A DNA stretch of 64,000 bases, taken from Arachidicoccus ginsenosidivorans (GTDB lineage: Bacteria > Bacteroidota > Bacteroidia > Chitinophagales > Chitinophagaceae). Of the stretch, positions 27,276-37,773 are shown one piece after another. Within the stretch, counting starts at the first letter, position 1, and each line of letters starts with the position of its first letter. The DNA is taken from assembly GCF_007971385.1 (NCBI RefSeq), contig NZ_CP042434.1, forward strand, positions 992,001 through 1,056,000, given 5' to 3'. The translations under genes and the position numbers were made by a program. The notes under the pieces were generated by a model. That model had not been told where the DNA came from. It saw only the letters and a program-made list of their open reading frames with translations, and did no database searches.

Positions 27276-27971
27276 TCAGAACTTCTGCCCAAAATATTTA
27301 TGAATCAATCCTCTTGCATATAGATCTGGATTGGGCTCAAGATGTAGTTTTTCAAATAATTGTATCGAGAGGGTTTTATCTGCCCTGTAATGCACTCCTT
27401 TATCTACTAAGGAACAATTAGCCTTACGTCCTGATAAATCCTCAAAATGGCGAACTATATTATAAATAGGGATATCGACTGGATGGATCAGATATAGCAC
27501 CTGACCTATAAAGCCCATTTCTATGGCTGAAGCGGCCATTTTGGCCAAATCATCCACATCAATCAGGTTACGGCTGGTGCCAGTCCACACCTCAAATGGC
27601 GTTGCTTTTATCAGGTTATCAAAAATAAAATTCATCAGATTCCCAGGCTGCCGACTGTTACCTACTACATTGGATGTCCGGATGATCAAATACCGCGGGG
27701 CCATTTGCGCTACCAGCTTTTCCATATGCAGTTTATGTTCCAGGTAAGGCGTATTTTTTTCAGGATTTTGGTCATCAATGCTATAGGAGCTGATATAGAC
27801 AAAAATCTTGTCAGCATGGAGCGCAATCTGCTTTTCAATCAGCTGCCGTTCTCTTTGTCTTTCTGCCGGATCTGCCCCCTTTAAATTGGAGAGTCCGGAA
27901 GCCGCATACAACACGTCTTTTCTATTTACTGCTTTTAAGGCTGTTGCGATCATCCCGTTACCTAGTACCAT
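27276..27971 (-). CDS. NAD(P)-binding epimerase/SDR-like protein
   Basis: The 231-residue protein begins with a dinucleotide-binding MVLGNGMIATAL (Gly-x-Gly-x-x-Ala). FVYISSYSIDD, then a Tyr-x3-Lys-like PYLEHKLHMEK and LIIRTSNVVGNSRQPGNLMNF follow, as in extended SDR sugar epimerases/reductases. It is shorter than typical epimerases (about 300). Substrate is unknown. It is divergent from lysS across a 118-base gap that must hold both promoters. Confidence 0.75.
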   Translation of the reverse strand: MVLGNGMIATALKAVNRKDVLYAASGLSNLKGADPAERQRERQLIEKQIALHADKIFVYISSYSIDDQNPEKNTPYLEHKLHMEKLVAQMAPRYLIIRTSNVVGNSRQPGNLMNFIFDNLIKATPFEVWTGTSRNLIDVDDLAKMAASAIEMGFIGQVLYLIHPVDIPIYNIVRHFEDLSGRKANCSLVDKGVHYRADKTLSIQLFEKLHLEPNPDLYARGLIHKYFGQKF

Positions 27972-28075
27972 GTTTTATTGCCTGTTTATATGTGTGTTTA
28001 ATCGTTTGTTTAATTGTCTAAGCCCTTTAAGGCCCTAAAATTAAGAACCCTTCCGTGATTTCCCGAATTCCTTAT

Positions 28076-28083
28076 TATCTTTG
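28076..28083 (+). promoter_or_regulatory. -7 promoter box of lysS, close to the start codon
   Basis: TATCTTTG fits TAnnTTTG and ends six bases before the ATG at 28090. If transcription starts the usual few bases downstream, the mRNA would be leaderless or nearly so. The -33 element is weak (TTCCG at 28051-28055). Confidence 0.45.
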
Positions 28084-28089
28084 CGCACT

Positions 28090-29607
28090 ATGAGTCAGAA
28101 TCTTTCAGAACAAGAAATTATCCGCAGAGAAAAATTAAAAGCACTGGAGGCCGCGGGCATCCAGGCATATCCCGCTGCGCTTTACCCTGTAACCCATTAT
28201 TCTCAGGACATCAAATCTGTTTTCACTGAGGAAAATAAAGAGGATTTTGCTGAGGTCACGTTAGCTGGCAGGGTCATGAGTATCAATGATAAAGGCAAAG
28301 TATTCTTTATCAAGATCCAGGATAGTAAGGGAATTATTCAACTATACGTAAAAAGGGACGAAATCTGTCCTGAAGAAGATAAAACATTTTGGAATCTGGT
28401 TGTTAAAGGATTGGATTTGGGTGATTTTCTAGGTGTCAAAGGGTTTGTATTTGTTACCCGGACCGGAGAGACTTCCATCCATGCCAAAGAACTGACGCTG
28501 CTCGCGAAGTCCCTCAAACCCCTTCCGGTGGTTAAAAGAGATGAATCCGGGCATGTCTTTGATGCGGTGTCTGACCCGGAATTTCGTTACCGGCAACGGT
28601 ATGCGGATCTGGTCATCAATCCAGAGGTAAAAGATACCTTTATCAAGCGAACAAAGATTATCAATACCATTCGTGAGTTCCTGAATACCCAAGGAGCACT
28701 AGAAGTGGATACCCCTGTGTTGCAAGCAATTCCAGGCGGCGCCGCCGCCAGACCTTTTGCAACGCATCATAATGCACTGGATATCCCATTTTACTTACGT
28801 ATCGCCAATGAACTTTACCTGAAAAGACTTATAGTTGGTGGTTTTGACTGGGTTTATGAATTTAGTAGAAACTTCAGAAATGAAGGAATGGACCGGACAC
28901 ATAATCCAGAATTCACGGTACTGGAATGGTATACCGCCTATAAGGATTATATCTGGATGATGGAAACTACAGAGCAACTGATGGAAAAGCTGGCCATCAC
29001 CATCCACGGCACTACTGATGTGCCTGTGGGGGATAAAACCATCAGCTTTAAAGCGCCATTTAAAAGAATTTCCATTTTTGATGCCATTAAGGAAAATACG
29101 GGCATAGATATCAGTGAAAAGGATGAAGCTGGTCTCAGGGAAGTGTGCCAGCAATTAAAAATTGAGGTTGCACCCAATATTGGTAAAGGCAAATTAATTG
29201 ACGAGATCTTTGGTGAAACCGCAGAACATACCTACACGCAGCCTACTTTTATCATTGACTATCCTGTGGAGATGTCACCACTTACCAAAAAGCACCGTGA
29301 AAAACAAGGGCTGGTGGAAAGGTTTGAATTAATGGTAAATGGTAAGGAAATTGCCAATGCATACAGCGAGCTGAACGATCCTATTGATCAAAGAGAGCGT
29401 TTTGAAGAGCAGGTAAAATTAATGGAAAGAGGTGATGATGAGGCCATGTTTATCGATCAGGACTTCTTAAGAGCGCTGGAATATGGCATGCCGCCTACCA
29501 GCGGCATTGGCATAGGCATTGACCGGTTGGTAATGCTACTGACAAATCAAGTATCCATCCAGGATGTGCTGCTGTTTCCACAAATGCGTCCGGAAAAACA
29601 GGATTAA
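28090..29607 (+). CDS. lysS: Lysine-tRNA ligase (class II)
   Basis: The 505-residue enzyme charges tRNA-Lys. The N-terminal OB-fold anticodon domain has VTLAGRVMSINDKGKVFFIKIQD. The class II catalytic core has RYRQRYADLVINPEV (motif 1 area), FSRNFRNEGMDRTHNPEFT (motif 2) and GIGIGIDRLVMLLTN (motif 3). ATG 28090 was chosen; a TTG three codons upstream sits inside the promoter box. A 19-bp perfect hairpin follows the stop codon. Confidence 0.97.
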   Translation: MSQNLSEQEIIRREKLKALEAAGIQAYPAALYPVTHYSQDIKSVFTEENKEDFAEVTLAGRVMSINDKGKVFFIKIQDSKGIIQLYVKRDEICPEEDKTFWNLVVKGLDLGDFLGVKGFVFVTRTGETSIHAKELTLLAKSLKPLPVVKRDESGHVFDAVSDPEFRYRQRYADLVINPEVKDTFIKRTKIINTIREFLNTQGALEVDTPVLQAIPGGAAARPFATHHNALDIPFYLRIANELYLKRLIVGGFDWVYEFSRNFRNEGMDRTHNPEFTVLEWYTAYKDYIWMMETTEQLMEKLAITIHGTTDVPVGDKTISFKAPFKRISIFDAIKENTGIDISEKDEAGLREVCQQLKIEVAPNIGKGKLIDEIFGETAEHTYTQPTFIIDYPVEMSPLTKKHREKQGLVERFELMVNGKEIANAYSELNDPIDQRERFEEQVKLMERGDDEAMFIDQDFLRALEYGMPPTSGIGIGIDRLVMLLTNQVSIQDVLLFPQMRPEKQD

Positions 29608-29942
29608 AAGAATTCTCTTAATAGACATAATAAAGCCCCGCAATGCGGGGCTTTATTATGTCTAACCGATTAGCATTTTATCTTTCTCAGTCAATTATTC
29701 GGTCACAAATATGACCAGTATCATGCTGACGATATCACAAATTAAAAAAAGCAACATACTGATTTTAATTTTTCTATTTAATCTATAAAACGAGTCATCC
29801 TGATTACCGTATCCATTATAAATAATAAAACCATAATGATAAAGCACCAAAAATATGCATTACGACCTTTAAAAAGTTAAGTATGTTAATAAATTTAAAC
29901 ATAATCAAAATACTCAATATTTTCTCATTCTAAAATAATCCC
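29608..29942. other. AT-rich spacer between lysS and the DUF4302 gene
   Basis: This is the 3' region shared by two convergent genes. It contains the lysS terminator (29623-29663). The remaining 280 bases are very AT-rich with no gene, repeat or RNA recognised. Confidence 0.5.
29623..29663 (+). terminator. Perfect 19-bp hairpin terminator after lysS
   Basis: AGACATAATAAAGCCCCGC and GCGGGGCTTTATTATGTCT pair perfectly around a three-base loop. The lower stem is A/T-rich, so it can act in either direction. It starts 16 bases after the stop codon. Confidence 0.8.
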
Positions 29943-31289
29943 TTACTGAGAAATCCCAGTAAAGACAAATTCAGGATGCTCAACGCTTGTGAAAGAAACT
30001 AATATTCCATTATTGTCATCCACATAATAGTCTAAATGAAATGTATCTTTATTTAATCTATCAGCTAAAATTGGATCAAACTTATCCTCATGTAAATCTG
30101 CATTTCCATTCATTGTATTAAGGTTAAATTTAAAGACACCGTCATTGGTCATCGTATAATTATAAGAGAAGGTGGCATTAAAAAGTGTCGTTCCGGATAA
30201 ATACAACACCACAAAATCCATCGTTTTAGCATCGACGTTAAATACGAAATCCGCATTCTGAATCGTCCTGCCTGTTGCTACAAAATTAGCCTTTACCTTC
30301 TGAAAACGCGAATTAAAATCACTTGACCAACCAGCATAATTACTACCTACCGGTAAATCAATAGTGGAAAATGTTGCGCCCAATGCCACATATGCAGGGA
30401 TAATAGGCCTGTCGGATACCAAGACATCAGCAATACCACCATTGTCTAATTGAGCAACTAATTTTGTTTCTTTTTTATCAAAGGTAATTCTGGAAATCAA
30501 CGCTTCATTAAAGGCCAATGAATCTAACACTTCCATACCATACAATGAAAATGCAAAATCACAAGATTTGTACGTAGCTTTATCCTCATCCACCCAAGTT
30601 AAAGTCAATTTTTTAGTCGCAGGATCAGCCGTAACTTGATAGACCTTCCCTGCTTTATCTTTTAAATAAACAAAAGGATGATCAATCTGGTAAAGCAGAA
30701 TTTGCTCAATAGACGAATAAAGTCCTCTATTTAAATAGGCCGTCTTTTCTGCAGTAGTCGCCTTTTTTAATTTCAATACCGTTTCATTATAGCGACCAAT
30801 AAGGTTCAAATCAGTAATGGATTGAGGATCCTTATTGATTTTCTCCAAAGCTGAATCCGTCAAATAAAACTCAAAATCAGAAACCAGACCCGTCCCATTA
30901 CTACCACCGTTTACGCGACCATTAGGATCAGCCAACAAATGAATGTAAGAATAAGTATCAAATATCAAAGTGGGTTGCTGCAAGGCTTTTAATCTGAAGC
31001 TAGCCTCACTTACATCCACTGTCGTAACAGAATCAAAATCACTCAGCATCTTTACGCGATTTTGATCATCAAACTGCATCCAAAAGCTATATCCGCCCCC
31101 TTCTTTGGTCGCAATTGTAGCAATCCAGCCGTCGGTTGCACTTCCAAGGGTTGTCTGAAAATTATTTAAAGCCTGTTGAACCCTTACATCGGCTGACTCA
31201 GAAAATACACGCGTATCGTCTTTTTTGCAAGACGCAAATATCAACAGAAAACCTATTAAAACACATTGAAGAATCCTTTTCATTGTCAT
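29943..31289 (-). CDS. DUF4302 lipoprotein
   Basis: The 448-residue protein has a lipoprotein signal (LIGFLLIFASC, lipidated Cys about residue 20). DUF4302 features follow: ADVRVQQALNNFQTTLGSATDGWIAT, then GGYSFWMQFDDQNRVKMLSDF. It should sit on the cell surface or in the outer membrane. It is the last gene of a five-gene minus-strand run with a zinc-metallohydrolase lipoprotein, SusD, SusC and FecR. DUF4302 proteins are known mainly from such SusCD loci, where their role is undefined. It is AT-rich. Confidence 0.87.
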   Translation of the reverse strand: MTMKRILQCVLIGFLLIFASCKKDDTRVFSESADVRVQQALNNFQTTLGSATDGWIATIATKEGGGYSFWMQFDDQNRVKMLSDFDSVTTVDVSEASFRLKALQQPTLIFDTYSYIHLLADPNGRVNGGSNGTGLVSDFEFYLTDSALEKINKDPQSITDLNLIGRYNETVLKLKKATTAEKTAYLNRGLYSSIEQILLYQIDHPFVYLKDKAGKVYQVTADPATKKLTLTWVDEDKATYKSCDFAFSLYGMEVLDSLAFNEALISRITFDKKETKLVAQLDNGGIADVLVSDRPIIPAYVALGATFSTIDLPVGSNYAGWSSDFNSRFQKVKANFVATGRTIQNADFVFNVDAKTMDFVVLYLSGTTLFNATFSYNYTMTNDGVFKFNLNTMNGNADLHEDKFDPILADRLNKDTFHLDYYVDDNNGILVSFTSVEHPEFVFTGISQ

Positions 31290-31318
31290 TATTTTACAAT
31301 TTATAATCCATTCAGATT

Positions 31319-32701
31319 TTAATACCCCAATCTAGCCTGCATATAGGACGCATCATCATCGGTTTGATAAATAGCCCCAATTTGTATCTGCGCAAAAGGA
31401 TCTGGCTTACCATTTGGCCATTTGGCGATAAAGGTGTTATTAGATAAGTAATCAAAGAATGGTTGCATCGTATTTTTGTAGTATGAAGCATTACTTCCAT
31501 TATAACCATCTCTATTTGGAAATATAATTGGTGCTCCGAATTTCATCTCACCAGATTCGCTTTTATTCATATGGAAGTAAATATCTGCAAGGTAATATGA
31601 ATTACTTCCATCATCTGGGTGCATTCTCCAGTGGAGCAACAGTGTATCTGCATTTTTAAATCTAAAATAAAGACTATCGGCAATATCTCCCAGATTGTTG
31701 TGAATAGCAGAAACTACTTTACCCAATGTTTGGTCAAAATTCCCGTGCAAATTGCCGGCAAAGTCTCCATTCCCGAAATAAAGTGTATGATAAGTCCCCA
31801 TCGCAGACAAATCATCACTTAAAGGTACTACAGGTACAGGAGCTACCTCTTCCAATGCCAAATAAACGCTTTTTTGTAACTCCCTAAAATCAATATCCCA
31901 TTTGGTTTTAAAATATTCAACCACTAAATCCTCCTTAGCCCTAAGTTTTTGCTGCCCATCAGCAGCCTGCTCACTAACTAAATGATCAAAATATGCCTGG
32001 CCTTCCACCAAAAGTGTGGCAATGGTTTCTACAAAATCTTCATCATAGGCAGAACTCGCATATGGAGTCACAAATCCTAAGGCATGCGCTTGGGCAGCAG
32101 AAACATTTGCCCAGTTCGCTGTATAATCACCACCAGGGCATATGGTTTTAAAGGCAGGATCGTAAAGTTTATTTTGATGCATGATATGTCCAAACTCATG
32201 CTCTACCGTATGCATCATTCTGATAATCTGATCTCTTTTTTTAAAATCCAGGTCATTGATTTCATATAAAAGCACTTTCTTTCCCCCTTCCGCTTCTCCG
32301 ATTGTGATCGTACCATTTGAATTATAACTAGCACTACCGACTAAAACTATCTGCTTCGGAACCAAGGTCTTAAAAAATTTATCACCACCATTTTCCATAT
32401 AAGTATCCATCCAGACAGTTTTTAAGATTCTGAGTACAGGGATCACCCTTTCCTCTTTGGGCGGCGTCAAGTCTCTGGTAAGGCTTTGTTCAAATTCATC
32501 AAACTTATATTTCACCTCAATATTAAAGGGAACAGTCAAGGTATCATGGATCCACTCATCAATATTGTTTTTTGACCATGTATCTCCGCCTAGATTTGGT
32601 AAATCAGAGATATCTACAGCAGTATCTTTTCGGCAGGAAAACAACAGCACACAACCCAACATAAAAAACAAGGGTATTTGTAGCCAATTGGATTTTTTCA
32701 T
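31319..32701 (-). CDS. Substrate-import-associated zinc metallohydrolase lipoprotein
   Basis: The start at 32701 gives 460 residues; an upstream ATG would add four. A lipoprotein signal ends LLFSC (Cys 23). The zincin motif HEFGH is at residues 168-172 and is preceded by MMHTVE. DEDFVETIATLL about 50 residues later could supply the third zinc ligand. These features match the HExxH lipoprotein family found beside SusC/SusD pairs. It presumably acts on the imported substrate at the cell surface, either cutting a peptide or releasing a ligand. Its real substrate is unknown. Confidence 0.86.
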   Translation of the reverse strand: MKKSNWLQIPLFFMLGCVLLFSCRKDTAVDISDLPNLGGDTWSKNNIDEWIHDTLTVPFNIEVKYKFDEFEQSLTRDLTPPKEERVIPVLRILKTVWMDTYMENGGDKFFKTLVPKQIVLVGSASYNSNGTITIGEAEGGKKVLLYEINDLDFKKRDQIIRMMHTVEHEFGHIMHQNKLYDPAFKTICPGGDYTANWANVSAAQAHALGFVTPYASSAYDEDFVETIATLLVEGQAYFDHLVSEQAADGQQKLRAKEDLVVEYFKTKWDIDFRELQKSVYLALEEVAPVPVVPLSDDLSAMGTYHTLYFGNGDFAGNLHGNFDQTLGKVVSAIHNNLGDIADSLYFRFKNADTLLLHWRMHPDDGSNSYYLADIYFHMNKSESGEMKFGAPIIFPNRDGYNGSNASYYKNTMQPFFDYLSNNTFIAKWPNGKPDPFAQIQIGAIYQTDDDASYMQARLGY

Positions 32702-32754
32702 TGTATAAATCATTTCTTTATTATTTATTCAAAATAAGGTATCGGCTTAAGGCA

Positions 32755-34221
32755 TTACCTTGGATTTAGTTCTAATCCAGATAATACTGCAGATTGTGGA
32801 ATCTGCAATACTCTTCTTGGGTCATTAGGTTCTACAATAACACTATCCACTACTGCTTGTCTGGTATTCCTTATATAATGTTTAACCGTTAGGCCGTTAC
32901 GGATAATGTCCAGCCATCTGAGTCCTTCTTCCACAAATTCAGCTCTTTTAAAGTCTAAAACAACATTCACCAATGCTTGTTTAGGGTCCGTTAAATCATA
33001 ATAAGTTTCTGCCTTATCCACTGTCACCGCATTAGAAGTCGGATTATAATTTTTAAACCGCTGACTAGCATAAGTATTTAAATCCTTAACTGCGTTATCA
33101 GTCTGTCCCAATCTAGCATAAGCCTCGGCCCTGTTCAACAAAACCTCCTCGGTCGTAAATTGAGGAATCATCGAATAATCCTGACCAAAATTTGGATTTT
33201 CAGGCGCATAGAAAAAATAGGACCATTTTGGAACATTGTGGTAATCAGATTGTCCATAAATCGGAATAGCCCAGGAACTATTACCTGTTACATTCTTGCC
33301 AAATATCTTGCTGGACAATGGATCCGACATACCAAACCGCATACTTGCAAAATTCCTGTCCCACCAGGAAGACGCTTGAATTAATAATAAGTTCGCATTT
33401 TCAGAACTTTTTGTATAAATAGCCTTCATCTCATCATAAGAAAGGTTTGAATATACACTCAACCAAGGGCGCATATTTTTAATAAAGTTACCGGTAGGAA
33501 ACGCTGCATTTGCTGCATCAACGACTTTTTGATAATCCTGTTTAAATAAATAAAATCGAGTAGCAAATGCATTGGCAGACTGAGTAGTAAAATGATATTT
33601 TGGTGCAGTATATTCACGACCCGCAAGTAAAGGCAACCCTTCTTCTAAATCCTGCTGAATCTTATCATAGTCATCCTTAACCGTACCTCGATCATAATTT
33701 TTAAATACAACCGTTTCAGGCTCTGTTACATATGGGATTCCTGGATCACTAGCAGCAGTAGCCGGATCATAAACTTTCGCAAATAATGTTACCAGCATAA
33801 AATGTGCAAATGCTCTACATACCAAAGCCTCGCCTTTTTGGGCCGCATAGGCATCAGGATCAGACGCTTTGCTAATAGCGTCCAAGGCTTGATTAGCAGC
33901 AGCAATTGCACCATATGCCTGCATCCAATAATATTCCGGTGTATCCTGTGCATCTTTAATAATATCCTTAAAATGATACGCATCACTATTGTCTTGATCA
34001 AAAGTAACACGTCCCTCCCCTTTATCATCCGCATTATCGGACATGGCCTCTAAAAAAGGAATATATGAGGCCTGGGGATATGCAGTTGTCAGCAATTCTG
34101 ATACCTTTTCAACTGAATTCAGAGAAGTTCGGTTATCAGGCAATTTGTCCAAAAACTTGTTACATCCCAATACTGCAATGGATGTAGCCAGTATGCCAAT
34201 ATATATCAATCTAAATTTCAT
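32755..34221 (-). CDS. SusD/RagB-like nutrient-binding outer-membrane lipoprotein
   Basis: This 488-residue SusD-family lipoprotein has lipobox IAVLGC (Cys about residue 20), followed by the usual NKFLDKLPDNRTSL. TPR-like helices (YGAIAAANQALDAI, CRAFAHFMLVTLFAKVY) precede a C-terminal region with RRVLQIPQSAVLSGLELNPR. SusD caps the SusC pore and binds the cargo. It starts 22 bases after the SusC stop codon, so the two are coupled. It belongs to the smaller RagB-like group, which is linked to peptide or oligosaccharide cargo. The cargo itself is not predictable. Confidence 0.93.
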   Translation of the reverse strand: MKFRLIYIGILATSIAVLGCNKFLDKLPDNRTSLNSVEKVSELLTTAYPQASYIPFLEAMSDNADDKGEGRVTFDQDNSDAYHFKDIIKDAQDTPEYYWMQAYGAIAAANQALDAISKASDPDAYAAQKGEALVCRAFAHFMLVTLFAKVYDPATAASDPGIPYVTEPETVVFKNYDRGTVKDDYDKIQQDLEEGLPLLAGREYTAPKYHFTTQSANAFATRFYLFKQDYQKVVDAANAAFPTGNFIKNMRPWLSVYSNLSYDEMKAIYTKSSENANLLLIQASSWWDRNFASMRFGMSDPLSSKIFGKNVTGNSSWAIPIYGQSDYHNVPKWSYFFYAPENPNFGQDYSMIPQFTTEEVLLNRAEAYARLGQTDNAVKDLNTYASQRFKNYNPTSNAVTVDKAETYYDLTDPKQALVNVVLDFKRAEFVEEGLRWLDIIRNGLTVKHYIRNTRQAVVDSVIVEPNDPRRVLQIPQSAVLSGLELNPR

Positions 34222-34243
34222 CTCTTTTAGTTTTAGAATTTAA

Positions 34244-37200
34244 TTAAAAGGAAGCCTGAACAGTTAACGTAAACTGCTTTTGAATGGGTTGGGCAACACC
34301 GCCCGCGTTAAAAAATTCAGGATCCTGTCCTTCCAGCTTAGGGTCTGAATAAAGCATCCAAAGATTATAACCGGTAAGCATGACAGAAGCACCTTGCATT
34401 CCAACGGATTTGGCGGCCTTTTGTGGCAATTTGTAGGAAAGCGAGATCGTCTTCATCCTAACAAACCCTCCATCTGCTACTCGTTCCGTAGAGTAGTTAT
34501 AGGCATTATAAGGATAGCCTTCTGTCAGGGTTTCTATTCTTTTATCAGAGATAACAGGGACACGTGTCATAGACTCATCGCCTGGCAATACCCAGCGATC
34601 AACGAACTCATTGGGCATGGCATCAAGATCGGAATACGCACTAAAGAATGAAGGATTCAACCGTATTTTGTTTCCGGCCTGAAAGCTAAAGAAAGCATTC
34701 AAGGTGAAATTTTTCCATGTAAACGAGTTATTCCAGCCACCGGTAAAGGTCGGATCCACCGGACCATTATATTTTAGATACTTGGTGGTTTGAGACTGAA
34801 AATACACATTATTACTCAACAAACTATCTTCATTAATGAATAAAGGCGTACCGACTTGCTTTTTTAATTCTTTAAAATCAATTGAAAATAATCCTCTTGC
34901 TGGATAGCCATCAATAAAACCTCCTTCAGGCATAATCAAGTCGATGATTCTTGGAATATTCTCGGCTCGAGTGATTAAGGTATGGTTGATACCAAATGTG
35001 AAATTGGTATGCCATTTAAAATCCTTTGTTTTAATCGGATCACCCCCTAGCTGGAGCTCCACACCATCAGATTTCATATCGGCAAAATTTGCATTTTTGA
35101 AAGCTTCGCCTCCTATTCCGGAGGTCTTAACCGTATTAATCAGATCGAAACTTTTACGCTTATACCAATCAAAGGCAAAATTTAGTCGATTGTTAAACAG
35201 CGTCCCGTCTATGCCTAAATTAAGCGTGTGCAATTTTTCCCAGGTCAGCTCTGAATTTTCCAGGCTGGACAATTCCAGCTCTGTTTCTTTATCCACAGAA
35301 TATTGTCTGATTGTCGTTCCACTTCGGATAATTATCGCTGAATTTGTCGCATTTCCCATACTTGCTGTAAGACCATAGGAAGCTCTTAATTTAAGACTAT
35401 TTATAAAGTTCAATGGCTTTATAAATTTCTCCTGATCTAAATTCCAGGACCCATCTACTGACCACGTGGGTAACCACCTCGCAGTCCTGGATTCTCCTAA
35501 TTTATTAGATCCATCATAACGCCCATTAACACCTACATTATACTTGTTATCATAGCTGTAACTGGCCGTCCCAAAGAATCCGGCAAACCGGTCATCAGTT
35601 GGCGTCAATCCATATGGGTAATCATTTGTTTCCAGCGTTTTTTTGTAAATCCTATAATCAATGAATGGCACCCCACCACGATCATATTGATAACCGTATC
35701 CTTTATTGAAAAACTGCTCTCTATGTGCGGACCTGATTTCTTGACCTGCAAAAACAGAAACATAATGTTTGGTATTAAAGGTTTGGTTATAGCTTATGGT
35801 ATTTCTAATATTAAAGCTAATCAAATCACTTTGGTCCCTATTATATAGCCCTCCTTCAGGCAATACCACTACGGCCGGATTATTCGGAAAATCAGGATCG
35901 TTGTATAAATATTTATTGGCTCCATTAACGACAGAATTAGGATTCGCTCTGTAAGCTTCAGCCATATTGGAAGATTCTTTTACAAAACTTTCGGTCAAAG
36001 TCTTTACCGCCCTGATAGATCCAAGGAATTTATAAGAGAAATGTTTATTAAACTGGTACCCCAATTCTCCTTGCAATTTTGCATCAATCACATTGAGTTT
36101 CATGTAATTATTTTCCAGTTCATGGATAATATTAAAAGGTGCATAATTGCGCCTAAAATATTCCAAGTCCCCTTTTTCATCATAGGCCGTCAATGTACGG
36201 CTGGTATTTAAGGCATAACTGAATGGGTTAATATCGAAATCTCTGGAATAGGCTCCTTCCACTGGATTGCTGATTCTTGTCAAGGCGCCGGGGGCTCTTT
36301 GGGACCTATAAGACCCTACAGTGCTAAATCCAGCTGTCAACTTATCACCTAATTTATAGTCATTTCTAAAATTAAGGGTTATACGTTTTACTTTGTCGGC
36401 AATCGTCCATCCATTATCGTTATAATAACTAAGTGAAAGAAAATGTCTTGCATATTCTGTCCCAGAAGATATACTCAGGTTATGTTCTTGCATAAAATTA
36501 TTTCTGAAAAGCAAATCAAACCAGTCAGTATTGGCCGCGGCATATCTACGCAAAAAATCATTTCTGGCCTCTGGCGTATTTTCTAAACCAAAAGTCCCAT
36601 TGGTTGCATTATAAGTATTAATTAAATCAGCCATCTTTCCATAAACACCTGCATCGGCCGCGTTGGCCAAATCGGCATAATTCAACCAACCTTTATTTTG
36701 CATTTCATTATAAACGGACATCTGATCTGCAGAATTCATGATATCGAAACTATTATAGGACGGTTTTAGTTGACTGCTGAAATTCCCGGTATAGGTTATA
36801 CGGGGTTTGCCAATGCGTCCTTTTTTGGTGGTAATTACAATTACTCCATTCATCGCTCTGGCACCATACATGGCTGTAGCCGCCGCATCTTTTAGTATAT
36901 CTATACTCTCAATATCGTTGGCATTAAGCCCGGCAACGGATGATCCCAACAAGGTTGCGGGATCGCCACTGGACAGTTGATCATTAGAGATGTTTATCAC
37001 ATCCTCCAATACGACTCCATCTACCACCCAAAGCGGTTTATTATCGCCAGTAATAGAGGTGGCACCACGAATTCTGATTTTGGGAGCTGATCCGAAAGTC
37101 CCAGAAACATTCTGAACAGAGACCCCGGCCGCTTTACCCTCCAACATACGGCTGACATCCAACTGTCCGTGCATTTCCACATCTTCTATTTTCAGCTTTA

Positions 37201-37621
37201 CGGCAGAACCAGAAAATCGCTTTTTATCTACATTTTGAAACCCTGTAATGACAATATCCTTTAAAAAAGCCGGATCTTCCGCTAAGGTAACCAACAAAGA
37301 AGTATTCTCACCAGCCTTCAATTTAAAGCCTGACACCCTTTTGGATTTATACCCTACACTTGTAAAGGTGAAGACATAGCTTTGTTTTGGATCCAGCCCG
37401 GTTATTCTGAAAGCACCTACAGTATCTGTCATTTGATTTGAACCCTTATGGGTAGTCAGGTTTTCTATCTTGACACCCACATTTGGCAAAGGTTCACCTT
37501 TTTCATTACTGACGACTCCTGACACCGATGTTGGCTGCTGGGCAAAAATAGTAATGGAAGAAAATGTAGTTATAAGCAATAAGCAGATACTGCTCAAAAG
37601 CCTTGATTTTAGTTGCACCAT
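34244..37621 (-). CDS. SusC/RagA-family TonB-linked outer-membrane protein
   Basis: The 1125-residue outer-membrane importer has a signal peptide (about 1-28, ending TIFAQQ). A carboxypeptidase-D-like regulatory domain follows (VSGVVSNEKGEPLPNVGVKI). The plug then shows the family stretch RGATSITGDNKPLWVVDGV and DIESIDILKDAAATAMYGAR. A 22-strand barrel extends to TLTVQASF. There is no N-terminal STN domain, although the FecR next door carries an STN-like DUF4974. It is the first gene of the SusCD run and lies 150 bases downstream of fecR. Confidence 0.95.
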   Translation of the reverse strand: MVQLKSRLLSSICLLLITTFSSITIFAQQPTSVSGVVSNEKGEPLPNVGVKIENLTTHKGSNQMTDTVGAFRITGLDPKQSYVFTFTSVGYKSKRVSGFKLKAGENTSLLVTLAEDPAFLKDIVITGFQNVDKKRFSGSAVKLKIEDVEMHGQLDVSRMLEGKAAGVSVQNVSGTFGSAPKIRIRGATSITGDNKPLWVVDGVVLEDVINISNDQLSSGDPATLLGSSVAGLNANDIESIDILKDAAATAMYGARAMNGVIVITTKKGRIGKPRITYTGNFSSQLKPSYNSFDIMNSADQMSVYNEMQNKGWLNYADLANAADAGVYGKMADLINTYNATNGTFGLENTPEARNDFLRRYAAANTDWFDLLFRNNFMQEHNLSISSGTEYARHFLSLSYYNDNGWTIADKVKRITLNFRNDYKLGDKLTAGFSTVGSYRSQRAPGALTRISNPVEGAYSRDFDINPFSYALNTSRTLTAYDEKGDLEYFRRNYAPFNIIHELENNYMKLNVIDAKLQGELGYQFNKHFSYKFLGSIRAVKTLTESFVKESSNMAEAYRANPNSVVNGANKYLYNDPDFPNNPAVVVLPEGGLYNRDQSDLISFNIRNTISYNQTFNTKHYVSVFAGQEIRSAHREQFFNKGYGYQYDRGGVPFIDYRIYKKTLETNDYPYGLTPTDDRFAGFFGTASYSYDNKYNVGVNGRYDGSNKLGESRTARWLPTWSVDGSWNLDQEKFIKPLNFINSLKLRASYGLTASMGNATNSAIIIRSGTTIRQYSVDKETELELSSLENSELTWEKLHTLNLGIDGTLFNNRLNFAFDWYKRKSFDLINTVKTSGIGGEAFKNANFADMKSDGVELQLGGDPIKTKDFKWHTNFTFGINHTLITRAENIPRIIDLIMPEGGFIDGYPARGLFSIDFKELKKQVGTPLFINEDSLLSNNVYFQSQTTKYLKYNGPVDPTFTGGWNNSFTWKNFTLNAFFSFQAGNKIRLNPSFFSAYSDLDAMPNEFVDRWVLPGDESMTRVPVISDKRIETLTEGYPYNAYNYSTERVADGGFVRMKTISLSYKLPQKAAKSVGMQGASVMLTGYNLWMLYSDPKLEGQDPEFFNAGGVAQPIQKQFTLTVQASF

Positions 37622-37773
37622 TTTTTCGTATTATAAAAATTGGGTAATCTCTTTCAAAAGGAATACGTAGAAAAATGACTTATCCCCTAAAAAAAATTAA
37701 TTTTTTTTTAAGATCGTGTCAAAAAAATAATAAAAAATTTTTGGGTAAATAAGGCTTTATCTTGCGATATGTA

